Part shown: piece by piece, positions 8,276 to 16,153 of the stretch | Layout: every line of letters starts with the position of its first letter | Numbering within the stretch: position 1 is the first letter of the stretch | From: Deltaproteobacteria bacterium | GTDB lineage: Bacteria > Myxococcota_A > Polyangia > GCA-2747355 | Assembly (NCBI GenBank): GCA_020633415.1 | Contig: JACKDQ010000001.1 | Location: 883,259-947,258, forward strand | DNA: 64,000 bases | Direction of reading: 5' to 3' | Notes under the pieces: generated by a model | Seen by the model: only the letters and a program-made list of their open reading frames with translations | Told to the model about the DNA's origin: nothing | Database searches by the model: none | Position numbers and translations under genes: made by a program

Positions 8276-9250
8276 CTACCGAGCGGTCGCGGGCTGCCGA
8301 GTGATCAGCGAGCAATCGAATTCACGAATGAAGCGCAGGTTAAGCGGCTCGAAACCGCTCGCCTTTCCAATCTGGTAGCCGGTGTGCCGTCGATATTCGG
8401 CGGCAACGGCTTCAAACGGCGCTTTGTTGAGGCAGCGCTTGATCACGCCGAAGATCATGCCCGTGCGATGCATACCGCCACCGCAGTGCAGGTAGATGTT
8501 GCCCGATGGCTGTTTTCCGCCGGGCGAAATGATCTGTGAGTTGATCAGCTCGGCGACCCGACGCATTGCACGATCGCGGTTTTGCTTATAGCCGTCTTCG
8601 TTTTTGATCAGTCCACGCCACTGGAATTGACCGAAGTCGTCGTAGTGTGTGGCGCCATGCTGCTCAGTCAGCGAGCGCTCTTTTTCGATGAGGTCGCGCA
8701 GCGGGAAGTGTCCGCCGTATAAGTTGATTACGTGGCGAACGCCACCTTGTTCGAGCAACGAGCGCAGACATGAACGCTCTTGTTGCAGATCGAAGGTAAC
8801 ACCCGAACGGAATACGACGAGTGGGCGTGTGGTACCGTCTTTGTCGGTGTAGTGGCGGTTGGCGATGATCATCGCGCCGAAGTTCTGCGGCTGCAGTTGC
8901 TCGTAGACCGCGCGCACGAGGTAGCCGAGCACGACTCGCGCACCCTTTTTGCGCGTTTGCTTGTCGAGCGAGAGTCCCCATTGCGCGGCGATCTGCGCAG
9001 CGGCCGCTTCGGAGTATTCGCCGAGCCGCGGTACCCAATAGGTCCGCGTGTTGCAGCGGATCGCCTGCGGGTTGATCTTGGCTTGCTCGAGCACGGCTGC
9101 GGTATCTTTGCGGTCGACGGCATCACCGAACGAGGGCAGCTTAGCGGGAGCGGTGGCTTGTTTGTGTGCGCAAGAGAGGCTCAGTAGTCCACAGCTGATG
9201 ATCGCAGACTTGAGCGAGCTCCCGCACCTGGCACGAAAAGGACGGAACAT
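8276..9250 (-). CDS. Tyrosine/dual-specificity phosphatase-like envelope protein
   Basis: 324 residues. Residues 255-264 read HCGGGMHRTG, the HCx5R phosphate-binding loop of protein tyrosine and dual-specificity phosphatases (Cys256 nucleophile, Arg262). A DDFGQFQW stretch ~50 residues earlier may supply the general acid. The N-terminus has a signal sequence followed by a Cys (LSLSC), so it is probably exported, perhaps as a lipoprotein, although -3 is not ideal. Secreted phosphatases of this fold also include inositol-phosphate phosphatases, which remain an alternative. It lies 29 bases after ppiB and downstream of a Ser/Thr kinase on the same strand; if exported, it could not act on the kinase's cytoplasmic targets. 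Confidence 0.78.
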   Translation of the reverse strand: MFRPFRARCGSSLKSAIISCGLLSLSCAHKQATAPAKLPSFGDAVDRKDTAAVLEQAKINPQAIRCNTRTYWVPRLGEYSEAAAAQIAAQWGLSLDKQTRKKGARVVLGYLVRAVYEQLQPQNFGAMIIANRHYTDKDGTTRPLVVFRSGVTFDLQQERSCLRSLLEQGGVRHVINLYGGHFPLRDLIEKERSLTEQHGATHYDDFGQFQWRGLIKNEDGYKQNRDRAMRRVAELINSQIISPGGKQPSGNIYLHCGGGMHRTGMIFGVIKRCLNKAPFEAVAAEYRRHTGYQIGKASGFEPLNLRFIREFDCSLITRQPATAR

Positions 9251-9279
9251 CGCTGTAAGGTACTCGGCTTGTCGGTTGG

Positions 9280-9786
9280 TTATTCTTCGAGCACCGACGC
9301 TGATTCGATGCGGACCGGTTCTTGGGGGCAGTCTTTGCTAAATGGACCATGGGCGCCGGTCTCGACCGCCTTGATCGCGTCGACGACGTCCATGCCTTCG
9401 ATGACGTGGCCAAAGACACAATAGCCCCAGCCCTCTGGGGTCTCGTCTTTGAAGTCCAAAAAGGCGTTGTCGACGACATTGATGAAAAACTGCGAGGTTG
9501 CGCTGTCAGGATCGGGGGTGCGAGCCATCGCCACCGAGCCGCGGACATTCTTCAGCCCGTTATTGGCTTCGTTCTTGATCGGCGCGCGCGTTGGACGCTT
9601 TTTCAACTCTTCGTCGTATCCGCCGCCCTGAATCATGAACCCATCGATCACGCGGTGAAAAACGGTGCCGTCGTAATGCTGCGCATTGACGTAGTCGAGA
9701 ACGTTCTGAGTTGAGATCGGCGCCTTTTCCGCGTCGAGTTCGAGTGTGATCTTTCCCTTGGTTGTTTCGAGCACGATTTTGGGCAT
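9280..9786 (-). CDS. ppiB: Peptidyl-prolyl cis-trans isomerase, cyclophilin type
   Basis: 168 residues, no signal peptide, so cytoplasmic like PpiB. It carries the cyclophilin signatures YDGTVFHRVIDGFMIQGG, GSVAMARTPDPDSATSQFFI and VFGHVIEGMDVVDAI. The catalytic Arg of FHRV and the Gln of QFFI are both present. It catalyses proline isomerisation during folding. Length is normal for the family. It sits between a Ser/Thr kinase and a phosphatase-like gene on the minus strand, 123 bases after the kinase with a hairpin between, so it may have its own promoter. Confidence 0.95.
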   Translation of the reverse strand: MPKIVLETTKGKITLELDAEKAPISTQNVLDYVNAQHYDGTVFHRVIDGFMIQGGGYDEELKKRPTRAPIKNEANNGLKNVRGSVAMARTPDPDSATSQFFINVVDNAFLDFKDETPEGWGYCVFGHVIEGMDVVDAIKAVETGAHGPFSKDCPQEPVRIESASVLEE

Positions 9787-9824
9787 CTGAACCGACCTTG
9801 AGAATTGATGCTAACAGCGTTTCA

Positions 9825-9856
9825 AAAACTCGGCAGTTTTGCAAGGACATTGTCCT
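9825..9856 (-). terminator. Candidate terminator after the PEGA-domain kinase
   Basis: In the direction of transcription (minus strand) there is AGGAC-AAT-GTCCT (9856-9844), then AAAACT-GCCG-AGTTTT (9840-9825) followed by one more T. The second stem is AT-rich, with the T-tract inside it. Together they look like a modest intrinsic terminator between the kinase and ppiB. Confidence 0.4.
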
Positions 9857-9909
9857 GCGTTTCAATAGGTTATGGCTGTTGCGCAGGCCGTCGCAGGGAA
9901 CGGCGATGG

Positions 9910-12030
9910 TTAGCGCGTGCGCAGGCGGAAACGCAACTCTTTGACTTGGCCCGCCTTCACGTGAACAGCCCGCCAGCGCGAGGTGCGCGCACCGACGCGG
10001 ATCCTCAATCGATGGGTACCGGCAGGCAGATCGATCTTTAGCGGCGACCGATAGCGTTTGCGTCGTTTGTGGATCTCGATCAGCGCGCCGCGTGGGGCCG
10101 TGATATGCAGCGTGGCGGTGCCCGTGCTGTGGCGCGATGTGCGGTGCGCCGCGCTTTTTGCGTGTGAGGTTCCGATGCCTACATCGGCGGCTTGCGGGGC
10201 GGTGGCATCGACGAGCGGCGCGCCGTCGATAGCGACCCGCGGCTCGGTTGCCTGATCGGCGGGTGAGGCGTCGCGAGCGCCGGTCGCTGCGTCGATCGGC
10301 GCACTGGTGTTGATCACCCGAACGCGCGTTGTCTCCTGTCGGACCAGCGGGTGCACCGTACGCCTGGTTTGGGTGCGCTTGGCGCGCTGTGTCGCCAGCC
10401 ACGCACCGGCGAGTGCGCCGAGTGCGACGACGAGTAGGCCAATACCCGCGATCTGTAACCAGCGTTTGAGCTGCCTAGTACGGGCGCGGTTCGGTGCCGG
10501 TGTTTGCTGCCGCGCTTGGACGGCGATCGGCGGCGGCATTTCGTCGACGACTGTCGCCACGACCGGCGTCGGTGCGTCCATATCCGGCTCGTCATCGAGC
10601 ACGCGATGCTCGAGTCGATCCCCTTGGTAGACCAACGGGGCAGGCATCGTATCTGCGAACGCCGTGCCGTCTCGTCGTGAGTGCTCCGCTTCGATCATCG
10701 GCAGGGTGTAATCCTCGCCGATGCTCTTGGCGCTTGCCGAGCTAGCTGCACCTCCGCGCACCGCTTGTTGGGGTAAGGTGGGCTCGGTGGTGATCGGTCG
10801 AGCGTCGCGTACTTGAGTCAGCTCGCCGCTCGCGGCGGTGAGCGAGCGGCTGCTGATCGGACGACTGCTGATCTCGATCATCGTTTCGGCGAGCTCTGCT
10901 GCGCCCAGCGGAGGGGTTGCAGCCTCTTCTGCTGCGTCGGCATTCCCTAGGTCGACCAGTGTCTTGTCCGGATCGAGCGTCGGTGTGGGATGCAAGGCGA
11001 CGTCGTGTTGTCGTGTCGGCGCTTGCTCCAACACGCTGGTGGTCATGTCGCGGGCGATCAGGCTCTCGTTGCGTGGCGAAAACTCAGCGCGGAGCATCGT
11101 CTCACCCTGCTGCGCTGCGGGTTCGGCGAGTCGTGCGGCGACCAGATGCCCAAGATCATCTTGGACCGCCATGGCGCCAAAATGCTGATCCAGTTGAGCG
11201 CGCACGGCGCGGGCAAACTCAACGGCGGTCGGATAGCGCTCGTTGGGAGCACGGCTCATCGCCCGGGCGACGATGCGGTCGACCTCCGGTGGTACGGCTT
11301 TGATCACGCTCGATGGTGGTGGAAGGTTTTTGCCCAACGAAGCCATTTGCTGGGTGTTGGTTTCCGACGCGTATGGCGGCCGCCCAGTGAGCGCCTCATA
11401 GAGCAGCGCGCCCGCGGCGAATACGTCGACGCGATGATCGATCTCGCCACCACAGGCTTGTTCTGGGGGCATGTAGCTGAATTTGCCGCGGATATCACCA
11501 GCGACACTGACATGGCTCGAAGTCGCTGCGCGCGCTACGCCAAAGTCGGTGAGTTTGACGCGACCATCGCGCGAGATCAGCACGTTATGAGGCGTGACAT
11601 CGCGATGAATGATGCCCAATGGGCGGCCGTCGGCGTCTGTCCGCTTGTGGGCGTAGTCGAGAGCTTCGAGCACCGTGGCGACGACATAGAGCGCCAAGGG
11701 CAGGGGCAGCGGACGCGCCGTCGTGCCCTCGCCGATCAGCGTTTTGAGGTCCAGGCCGTCGACGTACTCCATCGCGATGTAGTACTGGTTGTTGACCCGG
11801 CCAAAGTCGAAGATCTGGACGATGTTGGGATGAGACAGCCGAATAACCAGCCGCGCTTCATCTGCCAGGAGCTCGACAACCTCGTCGTCTTCGGTGCACC
11901 AGGGCAGCAGGCGTTTGATCGCCAGCACCTTGGGCGTCCCTTCTAGGCTGTCGGTGCGGCCGACGAACACTTCGGCCATTCCTCCGTAGCCGATGCGCGA
12001 CAGCAGCTGGTAGCGCCCAAATGTCTCCAT
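9910..12030 (-). CDS. Membrane Ser/Thr protein kinase with C-terminal PEGA-like domain
   Basis: 706 residues from ATG 12030, where the kinase domain opens directly (METFGRYQLLSRIG); the frame stays open to 12315 but upstream residues look random. The N-terminal Hanks-type kinase (residues ~5-275) has the Gly loop GYGGMAEVF, Lys39 in LAIKR, HRDVTPHN and DFG, so it should be active. A disordered region rich in Pro, Thr and Ala follows. A single membrane helix (IGIGLLVVALGALAG region) lies near residue ~545. The end is a small beta domain of PEGA type (TATLHITAPRGALIEI, AGTHRLRIRVG) outside the membrane. It follows mutH by 46 bases on the same strand. Confidence 0.93.
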   Translation of the reverse strand: METFGRYQLLSRIGYGGMAEVFVGRTDSLEGTPKVLAIKRLLPWCTEDDEVVELLADEARLVIRLSHPNIVQIFDFGRVNNQYYIAMEYVDGLDLKTLIGEGTTARPLPLPLALYVVATVLEALDYAHKRTDADGRPLGIIHRDVTPHNVLISRDGRVKLTDFGVARAATSSHVSVAGDIRGKFSYMPPEQACGGEIDHRVDVFAAGALLYEALTGRPPYASETNTQQMASLGKNLPPPSSVIKAVPPEVDRIVARAMSRAPNERYPTAVEFARAVRAQLDQHFGAMAVQDDLGHLVAARLAEPAAQQGETMLRAEFSPRNESLIARDMTTSVLEQAPTRQHDVALHPTPTLDPDKTLVDLGNADAAEEAATPPLGAAELAETMIEISSRPISSRSLTAASGELTQVRDARPITTEPTLPQQAVRGGAASSASAKSIGEDYTLPMIEAEHSRRDGTAFADTMPAPLVYQGDRLEHRVLDDEPDMDAPTPVVATVVDEMPPPIAVQARQQTPAPNRARTRQLKRWLQIAGIGLLVVALGALAGAWLATQRAKRTQTRRTVHPLVRQETTRVRVINTSAPIDAATGARDASPADQATEPRVAIDGAPLVDATAPQAADVGIGTSHAKSAAHRTSRHSTGTATLHITAPRGALIEIHKRRKRYRSPLKIDLPAGTHRLRIRVGARTSRWRAVHVKAGQVKELRFRLRTR

Positions 12031-12076
12031 CTTAGCTCGGTAGTTTGGCCTATCCAACGCGGCGGCACAAATCCGC

Positions 12077-12769
12077 TCAGCTGGCCGATGGACTAGATGG
12101 GTCGGTTGCTCGCCAAAGTAGCGCTTCGGTGAAACGAGCGCGCAAATAGAAGCCGCGTGGGCCACATCGAGACAGCTGGCCATCGTCGGTGAACAGCGCG
12201 GCCTGCTGACGGCTATTGGGGGCTTTGGGGCGCAGCTGCAGCGCTCGTCCCATTCGGGCATCGACCGCATCGATGCCGGCGGTACAGATCGCACCGACGA
12301 TTTGCTGCCAATCATCGCGCAGCTCAGCCTCTTCGCGCTGATCGGGTCGCCAAAGAACGGCGCGGCCGATGCGTCGGTCGGCGGGCGCCGCTTCGACTGC
12401 GGCTTGGACTGGAATCCACAGCACCTGGCGCAGCTTGCGCCACACGCGGGACTGCTGCCAGCTTTGCTCTGCGATTGCCTCGTGATCTAGCTTACAAACA
12501 AAGGTCGACTCGCGGACCCGTCCTGTGCTGTCCATCGGGATCGTTTTCAGCTCAACGCCCAGTTGGGGAAAATCGGGTTGATCGCGATTACCGGCGCTGG
12601 CGCCGAGCCATCGCTCGAGTAGCTCACCGACCTTGCCTTTGGCTTGGCTGGAGTTTGCCGGCAGCGTCAGATCGAGCTGGCGGGCGAGATCGCCGACGCT
12701 TTTGCCGGCCAGCCATTCAGCGCGTGCGAGTAGCTCGGGCAGGTCGAGCGGTGCGGCGGGCGACGGCAT
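12077..12769 (-). CDS. mutH: DNA mismatch repair endonuclease MutH
   Basis: 230 residues, full length for MutH. Near the N-terminus is SQAKGKVGELLERWLGA. The catalytic D..E.K set is in DFPQLGVELKTIPMDS, and the second conserved lysine stretch is SRVWRKLRQVLWIPV; both match the E. coli enzyme closely. MutH nicks the unmethylated strand at hemimethylated GATC when activated by MutS and MutL, giving Dam-directed strand choice. The relative Sau3AI shares the fold, but this size and the SRVW block favour MutH. It lies seven bases after the response regulator gene and is surrounded by signalling genes, not mutS, mutL or dam, none of which is in the window. MutH is rare outside Gammaproteobacteria. 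Confidence 0.93.
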   Translation of the reverse strand: MPSPAAPLDLPELLARAEWLAGKSVGDLARQLDLTLPANSSQAKGKVGELLERWLGASAGNRDQPDFPQLGVELKTIPMDSTGRVRESTFVCKLDHEAIAEQSWQQSRVWRKLRQVLWIPVQAAVEAAPADRRIGRAVLWRPDQREEAELRDDWQQIVGAICTAGIDAVDARMGRALQLRPKAPNSRQQAALFTDDGQLSRCGPRGFYLRARFTEALLWRATDPSSPSAS

Positions 12770-12775
12770 CGCTGT

Positions 12776-13681
12776 TCAGTCGAGCTTCTTGACGATCGTC
12801 ACGGCGTTGCCGGCGTCGTTGTAGCTCAAGGCATCGACCGACATCCGCGCCAGGAACACGCCGCGTCCGTGATCGGCGAGCAAGTACGCCGGATCGGTCG
12901 GATCGGGGAGGTTTTTCCACTGGAAGCCCGCGCCCTGGTCGACGATCTCGACGGTGATTTGCTCGGGGCTAACGGTGAGGGTGACTTCGGCGAGGCGCGC
13001 GCGCAGTTTTTCGTCGGCGAGGCGCTCGGCATAAACTTCGGGCAAGCGCCCCGCTTTGAGTGCCGCGGCTTTGTCGGAACCCGAGATGGCGAGATTGCCA
13101 TGCTCGACGGCGTTGATCACCAGTTCGCGCAGCGCAAGGCGCAGTTCGTCGAGTTTTGCGCTCGGCACATTGACCTGCAGACTATCGAGGATGCGGTCGA
13201 CAAAAATCGGCAGGCTGTCGATGTCGCTGGCGACCGTGTAGCGCGAACGACGCTCAAGCAATCTTGTGCCGGGTGGGAGCTCGCCGCTCAGCGGCTGCGC
13301 CTTGAGCGCCGCGCGCATGCGCAAAAGTGCTGCACTCAGATCATCGAGCCGTACCGGCTTGCGGATAAAGTCGGTGACGCCGGCGCGGAGAGCTTCGATC
13401 GCCATCTCGAACGAGCCATGACCGGTGATCACCGCGATCGGAACTTCAGGGGCTTCTTGGCGGACGGCCATCGCTAAGGAAAGCCCGTCACGGTTAGGCA
13501 TGCGCACGTCGCTGATCAACATGTCCGGGCGATGTTCGCGAAACAGTCGCAAACCTTCTTCACCGTCGCATGCGGTTTCAACGACAAAGCCCTCGTCCTC
13601 GAGAATGCCGCCAAGCTCCTCGAGCACTAGCGGCTCGTCGTCGACGAGCAGGATCCGCGCTTTGGTCGCCGATTCAGACAC
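12776..13681 (-). CDS. Response regulator: receiver domain fused to an RsbW-type ATPase domain
   Basis: 301 residues. Residues ~8-125 form a receiver domain with the acidic pair in LLVDDEP, the phospho-acceptor Asp58 in ISDVRMPNRDG, Thr in VITGHG and Lys in FIRKP. After a linker, residues ~150-300 resemble the HATPase_c_2/RsbW anti-sigma kinase fold, with LRELVINAVEHGN (N box), EIVDQGAGF and DHGRGVFLARMSVD. RsbW-like domains bind or phosphorylate antagonist proteins, so the output is probably protein-protein control, not DNA binding. It lies 35 bases downstream of a histidine kinase, its likely partner, and six bases upstream of mutH. Confidence 0.88.
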   Translation of the reverse strand: MSESATKARILLVDDEPLVLEELGGILEDEGFVVETACDGEEGLRLFREHRPDMLISDVRMPNRDGLSLAMAVRQEAPEVPIAVITGHGSFEMAIEALRAGVTDFIRKPVRLDDLSAALLRMRAALKAQPLSGELPPGTRLLERRSRYTVASDIDSLPIFVDRILDSLQVNVPSAKLDELRLALRELVINAVEHGNLAISGSDKAAALKAGRLPEVYAERLADEKLRARLAEVTLTVSPEQITVEIVDQGAGFQWKNLPDPTDPAYLLADHGRGVFLARMSVDALSYNDAGNAVTIVKKLD

Positions 13682-13716
13682 GTCATCAGGTTAGCCGACT
13701 TTCTTGTTTTTCGCGA

Positions 13717-15573
13717 TCAGGGATCGACGCGCGCGGTTTGCTTTTCTGGCGCGGTAAGGGCTTGTGGCAGGCTGATCACAAAGCGGGCACCGCCGCGCTG
13801 GCTGCGCTCGACGCTCAGGTCGCCGCCAAACGAACGCACCAAGCTGTAGCTGATCGACAGACCCAGTCCGGTGCCCTTGCCAGCAACCTTGGTGGTGTAA
13901 AAGGGCTGGAAGATCTTGGCAGAGACTTCCTCGGGCACGCCGGGACCGTTGTCGTCGACGATCAGCGCGATACGCTGGTGCTCTGCGTCGTGCTCGACCG
14001 TTATCTCGATCAAGGGGTGTGCCGTTTCTGCGTCGTCGAAGGCATCGCGGGCATTGTTCAGCAGGTTGATCAGCACTTGCTCGAGTTGCGCCTCGTTGGC
14101 GAGCGCTTGTGGGCCAGCAGCATCGATATCGATGACGAGCTCGATTCCGCGGCTTTTGAACTGCGACTGCAACAGATCGATCACATCATCGACCGGGCGC
14201 TTGATCGAGATCGCTGCCAGACTGCGGTCGCCGGGGTGGCCGAGCATCCTCAGTTGATCGATGATCTTGCTGGCGCGTTGGATCTGGCCCTGCATGCGGG
14301 TCAGCTTCTCGCGCATGAAGTCAACGGTCTCACCGGACCCAAACGATGTCAGCTTGCGCTCGATCCGCGAGGCCAGCAGGCCGATATTGTTGAGTGGCTG
14401 GTTGAGCTCGTGAGCGACACCCGTCGCCATCTCACCGAGACTGGCCATTTTTGCCGCTTGAATCAGTTGCAGCTCGTTGAGCTTGAGATCGACCTGCAGC
14501 TGACGACTTTCTGTGATATCGGCGAAAGCGACCAGCTTTCCGAGGGGGTTGCCGGCGCTATCGGCGATCACGCTTTCGTGGAGGTGGAGCAGCTTTTCCT
14601 CGCCTGATGCGGCGGCGACCAAACGCTCGTCGGCTTGCTGAGGCTGCATCATCGAGCGATGGGGCAGGGTGCTGCGCGGTTGCCGTTCAAGGGCGGCAAA
14701 CAGCTCGGCAATCGTCAGCTTGCCGACGACGGCGTCGGCGTCGTAGCCGAGTACCTCGGCCGCCTTGCTGTTGTAGATCTGGATGCGCTCTTCGTGATCG
14801 GTGCCGATGATGCCGACCCACTGAGAGGCATCGAGCAGTCGGTCGCGAAAGGCGAGATGGCCTTCGGCGGCGATGCGCGCTTGGACCGCCTGTTGCTCGG
14901 CGCGTTCACGGCGTCGGATATCGCGGGCCAGCGCTTCGCTCAGCTGCTCGATCAGGCGCGACAGCGGCTGCTGCAGCGTCCAGCGTGCGGTCAGCAGGAT
15001 CACCAGCAGGCCGATGCCGAGGCCCAGTCCGAGCAGCGCAGCGCCGACGGTCATGTAGCGCAGTCGGCCTTCATCGCCCGGCTGGTGGCCGATCACCGCC
15101 AGCAAACGCTTTCCGTCGGGAAGCGCGCTGACCACCCAAGCTCCGCTGTGGCGTCCCAGCGTTTCGGTGATCTCGACGCGGTCACCGATGGTGGGCAAGG
15201 TTTGCTGGTAGAGCTCGTTGGCTCGCTTGATCAGCGCGTGGTGGGTGCTATAGAGCGGCCGGCCATCGGCAGCGAACAGTGCGACTTCAGCATCGGTCAG
15301 GGCTGCCGCTTGGGCGGCGATCGCTGCGAGCGGCTCGTTGGGTTTGGATTTGGCCAGCCGCTTAGCGATGTCGATAACGAAATGACCTTGGTCGATCAGC
15401 GCGGCGCTTGTCTGGCGCGTCGTATCGGCAACGTCGTAGATCACCATCGCCGCGCCGAAGGTTGTACTGACCAAGCCGATCACCAGGACAAAGCGCCGGA
15501 AAATCCGGCGCGCCACACCTGTGGTGGAATCCTCCAGCAGCAGGCGATGATCGGTGATCGGCGTTTCGGCCAT
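13717..15573 (-). CDS. Membrane sensor histidine kinase with PAS domain
   Basis: 618 residues. TM1 ~29-47, extracytoplasmic sensor ~48-172, TM2 ~174-197, a short HAMP-like/coiled linker, PAS ~247-357, then the kinase core. The phospho-acceptor is His388 in GVAHELNQPLNNI; N box NLLNNARDAF, G1 VDDNGPGVP, F box FQPFYTTK, G2 GTGLGLSISYS are all intact. It senses an unknown extracytoplasmic signal and presumably phosphorylates the receiver-ATPase protein encoded 35 bases downstream. The pair leads a minus-strand series that continues through mutH and a Ser/Thr kinase. Confidence 0.94.
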   Translation of the reverse strand: MAETPITDHRLLLEDSTTGVARRIFRRFVLVIGLVSTTFGAAMVIYDVADTTRQTSAALIDQGHFVIDIAKRLAKSKPNEPLAAIAAQAAALTDAEVALFAADGRPLYSTHHALIKRANELYQQTLPTIGDRVEITETLGRHSGAWVVSALPDGKRLLAVIGHQPGDEGRLRYMTVGAALLGLGLGIGLLVILLTARWTLQQPLSRLIEQLSEALARDIRRRERAEQQAVQARIAAEGHLAFRDRLLDASQWVGIIGTDHEERIQIYNSKAAEVLGYDADAVVGKLTIAELFAALERQPRSTLPHRSMMQPQQADERLVAAASGEEKLLHLHESVIADSAGNPLGKLVAFADITESRQLQVDLKLNELQLIQAAKMASLGEMATGVAHELNQPLNNIGLLASRIERKLTSFGSGETVDFMREKLTRMQGQIQRASKIIDQLRMLGHPGDRSLAAISIKRPVDDVIDLLQSQFKSRGIELVIDIDAAGPQALANEAQLEQVLINLLNNARDAFDDAETAHPLIEITVEHDAEHQRIALIVDDNGPGVPEEVSAKIFQPFYTTKVAGKGTGLGLSISYSLVRSFGGDLSVERSQRGGARFVISLPQALTAPEKQTARVDP

Positions 15574-15649
15574 ACATCGATGCTAGCGCATCATCGCCGA
15601 GTGGCTCTAGCAGCTTGCGGAAAAAGTGCTCGGCACGGCTGACGGGGGT

Positions 15650-16081
15650 CTAATACTCTTTAGGGATCTCGCGGATCTTCTTGGTCCAGGAGTCGACGGC
15701 CTGCATCAGCGGCAGCAACATCACCATGTTGCCTTCGATCTTGTAGTCGCTCGAGTTCATCGCGTCGGCTGCGTCGATCTCGCCTCGGTCGAGTTTGACG
15801 AACATTTCGTAGCTGGCGGTAACCCGGGCCAGCCCGTCCTTGAGCGGAGCGAACGGTCGGTCACGCAGGGCCGATGGTGCATCCTCTTCGTCCATCTCGT
15901 AGGCGGTACACTTGCCTTTGTCGAAGGTATAGGTCACGTAAACATCTTTGTCGTCCGGCGTGTCGAGGGCGAAGATAATCACCTTGCCGGTCAATAGCTG
16001 GGCGCGTTTCAGATGATCGGGGTCGTTGTTGCAGATTTCGATCGAACTTTCGATCAGTTCTCGCGACATCAGACGGGCCAT
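15650..16081 (-). CDS. SCP2-like sterol/lipid-binding domain protein
   Basis: 143 residues, no signal peptide. The second half (DAMNSSDYKIEGNMVMLLPLMQAVDSWTKKI) fits the SCP2 family, whose members bind lipids in a hydrophobic tunnel. The start ATG 16081 has an excellent ribosome binding site (AGGAGGT, seven bases before), which on the mRNA can pair with an upstream CCTCC. It stands alone between the histidine kinase (77 bases downstream) and the DUF2344 gene. The ligand and pathway are unknown. Confidence 0.75.
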   Translation of the reverse strand: MARLMSRELIESSIEICNNDPDHLKRAQLLTGKVIIFALDTPDDKDVYVTYTFDKGKCTAYEMDEEDAPSALRDRPFAPLKDGLARVTASYEMFVKLDRGEIDAADAMNSSDYKIEGNMVMLLPLMQAVDSWTKKIREIPKEY

Positions 16082-16088
16082 GCCGGCA

Positions 16089-16103
16089 CCTCCTCTTTGG
16101 AGG
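16089..16103 (-). promoter_or_regulatory. Hairpin covering the ribosome binding site of the SCP2-like gene
   Basis: On the minus-strand mRNA, CCTCC-AAAGA-GGAGG (16103-16089) forms a 5-bp stem whose 3' arm is the Shine-Dalgarno sequence of the gene starting at 16081. It may lower translation until opened. The stem is short, so this is suggestive only. Confidence 0.3.
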
Positions 16104-16153
16104 CCGAACCTAGCACGGTCGGCAGGGCCTGCAAAACGCCCGGTTGGCAGCCG

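Noticed and set aside
12030..12315. Upstream extension of the PEGA-domain kinase to 12315
   Set aside because: The added 95 residues overlap mutH, look random, and the kinase fold starts at METFGRYQLL.
13570..14607. 345-residue plus-strand frame opposite the histidine kinase and response regulator
   Set aside because: The kinase strand has all catalytic boxes; this frame has none and would have no ribosome binding site.
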